Origin: an uncultured Lachnospiraceae bacterium | GTDB lineage: Bacteria; Bacillota_A; Clostridia; Lachnospirales; Lachnospiraceae | Direction of reading: 5' to 3' | Length of the DNA stretch: 7,812 nucleotides | Assembly: GCA_946630765.1 (NCBI GenBank) | Contig: CAMOZF010000078.1 | Coordinates: 1 to 7,812, forward strand | In this document: positions 6,112 to 7,812 of the stretch, in pieces | How the letters are laid out: each line of letters opens with the position of its first letter | Numbering within the stretch: position 1 is the first letter of the stretch | Program-made: the position numbers and the translations under genes | The notes under the pieces: model-generated | Databases searched by the model: none | Told to the model about the DNA's origin: nothing | What the model saw: the letters and a program-made list of their open reading frames with translations, nothing else

Positions 6112-7370
6112 ATGTACTTTTGGTGGATGATCAGCAGATCATTATTGACAGTCTCGTAAACGGCATCGACTGGAAAAGCTACGGCGTGTCGGAGATTTAC
6201 AAGGCGACGAGCGCGATGGAAGCGAAGCTGATCATGACGAATTTCGCGGTGGACCTTCTGATCACGGATATCGAGATGCCGGAGGAGAACGGCGTGGCGC
6301 TCGCGGAATGGGTGCGGGACAAGTTCGGAAGAAAGGTCGTGATCGTCTTTCTGACCTCCCATCCGAGCTTCACCTATGCGCAGGAAGGGCTGAAGCTTCG
6401 GATCTTCGACTATCTGCTGCAGCCCGTACGCTTCACGGAGCTTGCGGAGGTCGTTTCGCGCGTTAAAAAAGAACTGGACAGCCGCCAGGATGATCAGCGC
6501 CTGCAGAAATACCGGGCCTTCGCGAAGGAGCACCAGAACGCGATCTACGACACGATCGTGCTGAAGGCCTTCACGAACTGCGAGGAGGAAAGCCGGAAGC
6601 TGTATCAGGAAACGCTGCAGCTGTACCGGGACCAGCACGGAGAGTGCTGCGCTTATATGGCGTATCTGGAGGTCCGGCAGTTTGCGCTGGTGCACGAAAA
6701 GTGGAGCGATGAGCTGCTGCGTTCGACCTTCTGCAACGTGCTGTCGGAGCTTTTCCAGGAGGTGCGGGGTGAGGCGAGCGCGGCGAGCATTCAGGAAGGA
6801 GAATACTTCCTCTTCGTCCTCTGCGATTCCGGGAAGCTTCCCGCGGAAACGGTGCGCGGAATCTACGATACCTTCGCACGCTTCTTCAACTGCAGGACGA
6901 GCCCGAATATCCGTCTTTCGGCGGATCTTCAGACAGAGAAAGAGGACTTCATCCTGGCCATGCGGCGCTTAAGGACCCGTCTCCAGAATGCAGACAGGGC
7001 GAAGGAGCTCGTGCTGGAGGGGCCTTCAAATGCCGAGGAAAGCGAGACCGGACTTGCGGAGCAGGCGGAAAAATTTATTAAGGAACATATTTTCCAGAAG
7101 ATCACGCGGACGGACGTGGCGGACTATGTACACCTGAATCCGGATTATTTTTCCCGGCTTTTCCGGAAGGAAACGGGCCTCAGCTTCAAGGATTACGTGC
7201 TCCGGGAAAAGATGCGGCGCGCGGCGGATATGCTCGCGCACACGAAATTCTCGATCGGCATCATCGCGTCGAAAATCGGTTTTGACAACTTCTCGCACTT
7301 TTCGCAGACCTTCCGAAACTACTATCACATGTCTCCGCAGGACTATCGGAACGCGAAGAACGGATCGTAA
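6108..7370 (+). CDS. AraC-family DNA-binding response regulator (YesN-type)
   Basis: The product is 420 aa. The receiver domain spans about 1-123, with acidic pair D7/D8, phospho-acceptor D54 in LLITDIEMP, and T83/S84 in FLTSH. The usually invariant lysine before the cis-proline is glutamine (Q105 in DYLLQPVRF). The middle, about 125-310, is a variable linker domain without recognised motifs. The C-terminal AraC domain (about 316-415) has two helix-turn-helix units, the first around ITRTDVADYVHLNPDYFSRLFRKE and the second around FSIGIIASKIGFDNFSHFSQTF, ending in the family signature MSPQDYR. Its start overlaps the kinase stop by 4 bp, with AGAGGAG at 6096-6102 as ribosome site. It should act as the output of the adjacent kinase. 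Its target genes are unknown; the lar operon or itself are candidates. Confidence 0.94.
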   Translation: MNVLLVDDQQIIIDSLVNGIDWKSYGVSEIYKATSAMEAKLIMTNFAVDLLITDIEMPEENGVALAEWVRDKFGRKVVIVFLTSHPSFTYAQEGLKLRIFDYLLQPVRFTELAEVVSRVKKELDSRQDDQRLQKYRAFAKEHQNAIYDTIVLKAFTNCEEESRKLYQETLQLYRDQHGECCAYMAYLEVRQFALVHEKWSDELLRSTFCNVLSELFQEVRGEASAASIQEGEYFLFVLCDSGKLPAETVRGIYDTFARFFNCRTSPNIRLSADLQTEKEDFILAMRRLRTRLQNADRAKELVLEGPSNAEESETGLAEQAEKFIKEHIFQKITRTDVADYVHLNPDYFSRLFRKETGLSFKDYVLREKMRRAADMLAHTKFSIGIIASKIGFDNFSHFSQTFRNYYHMSPQDYRNAKNGS

Positions 7371-7421
7371 GGTCAGATTTTCCATAATAAAAGATCAGAA
7401 AAACAACAATTGCTTTATCTG

Positions 7422-7464
7422 CCGGCTTCAGGAGTCTGTTTTCAGGAATCTGAAGTCGGTTTTT
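7422..7464 (+). terminator. Rho-independent terminator of the kinase/regulator unit
   Basis: CCGGCTTCAG (7422-7431) pairs over 10 bp with CTGAAGTCGG (7450-7459), with one G-U pair and an 18-nt loop, followed directly by TTTTT (7460-7464). It lies 51 bases after the regulator stop. The loop side contains a direct repeat, TTCAGGAGTCTG / TTCAGGAATCTG, so alternative pairings exist. Confidence 0.7.
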
Positions 7465-7522
7465 CAGTGGCGGAAGACGGGGCTTTTTCGGTATGCTTTA
7501 TGCTGCGGGGGAGTATCGGTAA

Positions 7523-7594
7523 AGTGACGGGATCCCCCGGCTGCGCTCGGGATGACAGAGAGTGATGGGATCCCGCGGCTCGGCCTGACAGGAG
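7523..7594. repeat. Two tandem, diverged copies of a GGGATCCC-type dispersed repeat
   Basis: Copy 1 (7523-7560) reads AGTGACGGGATCCC and ends CGGGATGACAGAG. Copy 2 (7561-7594) starts AGTGATGGGATCCC and ends CTGACAGGAG, with a few bases missing in the middle. Copy 1 contains the inverted pair ATCCC (7532-7536) / GGGAT (7549-7553). Repeats reading GTCATCCCGAGC...GGATCCC on the other strand are common intergenic elements in gut bacteria (general knowledge). No coding potential. Confidence 0.55.
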
Positions 7595-7606
7595 GACGTA
7601 CGGGAT

Positions 7607-7660
7607 GGGTAGTGTCAAGTGATCTATGAAAAACGGAGTCAAAGAAAAAAGGCTCCAACG
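7607..7660. mobile_element. Possible terminal remnant of an insertion sequence
   Basis: The run beginning GGGTAGTGTCAAGT at 7607 and continuing to the GGCTCCAACG at 7651-7660 resembles ends of Clostridia insertion sequences that terminate in TTGACACTACC on the other strand. No transposase frame, second terminal repeat or target duplication is visible. The assignment rests only on remembered similarity, so it is tentative. Confidence 0.22.
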
Positions 7661-7709
7661 AACCTTGAAAATCTGTAGATATAGCATATTGAAGGCTCTC
7701 CGAGGGCTC

Positions 7710-7773
7710 AGGGCGCTGCCCTAAGAACCCGCAAGGGACAAGTCCCTTGACCCGAATCCTGGGCTCTGCCCAG
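7710..7773. repeat. Cluster of three short GC-rich hairpins (dispersed repeat)
   Basis: Three small palindromes follow each other: AGGGC-gct-GCCCT (7710-7722), CAAGGGAC-aa-GTCCCTTG (7732-7749) and CTGGGC-tct-GCCCAG (7759-7773). Single-stranded spacers of about 10 nt containing ACCC/GACCC separate them. The regular layout and the similar first and third hairpins point to a structured repeat rather than chance. Such GGGC-xCT-GCCC arrays occur in intergenic regions of Clostridia (general knowledge). It may continue to the right, since the window ends at 7812. Confidence 0.5.
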
Positions 7774-7812
7774 ACCCGTCCTCGCCGGAAGCAGGGAAAG
7801 GAACGATGTCCT

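Larger units (their letters stand above)
7371..7812. other. Gene-free region with terminator and repeats
   Basis: No frame here has family-like composition together with a ribosome site. Short frames on the minus strand (between 7442 and 7687) run through the repeats and look like chance. The stretch holds the terminator, the tandem repeats, the possible insertion-sequence end and the hairpin cluster listed separately. Confidence 0.7.

Noticed and set aside
7629..7656. GGAGTC/GGCTCC inverted pair with A-run, as a minus-strand terminator
   Set aside because: On the minus strand the stem has only four continuous pairs and a mismatch, and no minus-strand gene lies upstream of it in the window.
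7442..7687. Short minus-strand frames in the final intergenic region
   Set aside because: They are made of repeat and insertion-sequence-like DNA with no ribosome site. They are chance frames.
7523..7773. CRISPR array
   Set aside because: The repeats are palindromic, of different kinds and not evenly spaced by unique spacers. No cas gene is present.

Overview
The window looks like a piece of a GC-rich Clostridia chromosome. A Lachnospiraceae-type gut or rumen anaerobe is the best guess. This rests on the gene families: an ApbE / NusG-domain-II / Gx-transporter cluster, a DUF3842-larE-larB operon, and a YesM/YesN-type two-component pair. The Shine-Dalgarno sites are mostly strong, and there are short GC-rich dispersed repeats. 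The taxon is an inference, because there is no rRNA or marker gene here.

Left part (1-1972, minus strand): one operon reading leftwards. It encodes a lipoprotein FAD:protein FMN transferase (apbE), a small membrane-anchored NusG-domain-II protein, and the first 140 residues of a Gx-transporter-family membrane protein that runs off the window. This trio is typical of flavin-based extracytoplasmic electron-transfer loci. ApbE attaches FMN covalently to secreted or membrane redox proteins, and the other two resemble small membrane partners found in such loci.

Middle (1973-4273): a divergent intergenic region carries a good sigma-A-type promoter reading rightwards. It is followed by an unusually long leader of about 280 nt rich in hairpins. 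Then come a DUF3842 gene, larE and larB, tightly packed. LarB and LarE make the organic part of the nickel-pincer nucleotide cofactor of lactate racemase (LarA) and related racemases/epimerases. The nickel insertase gene larC and larA are not in the window.

Right part (4270-7370, plus strand): a palindromic REP-like element with an 11-bp stem lies directly after larB. It is followed by a two-TM sensor histidine kinase of the LytS/YesM class and, overlapping it by 4 bp, an AraC-type response regulator (YesN class). A rho-independent terminator closes this unit at about 7422-7464.

The last 440 bases hold no credible gene. They contain the terminator, two diverged tandem copies of a GGGATCCC...CGGGATGACAG-type repeat, a stretch resembling the end of an insertion sequence, and a cluster of three short GC-rich hairpins.

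No clearly new defence or mobile system is visible. The points most worth pursuing are the long structured lar leader, DUF3842 as an uncharacterised partner of NPN synthesis, a LarE with three cysteines suggesting the iron-sulfur type, and the replacement of larC by a sensor/regulator pair behind a palindromic repeat.
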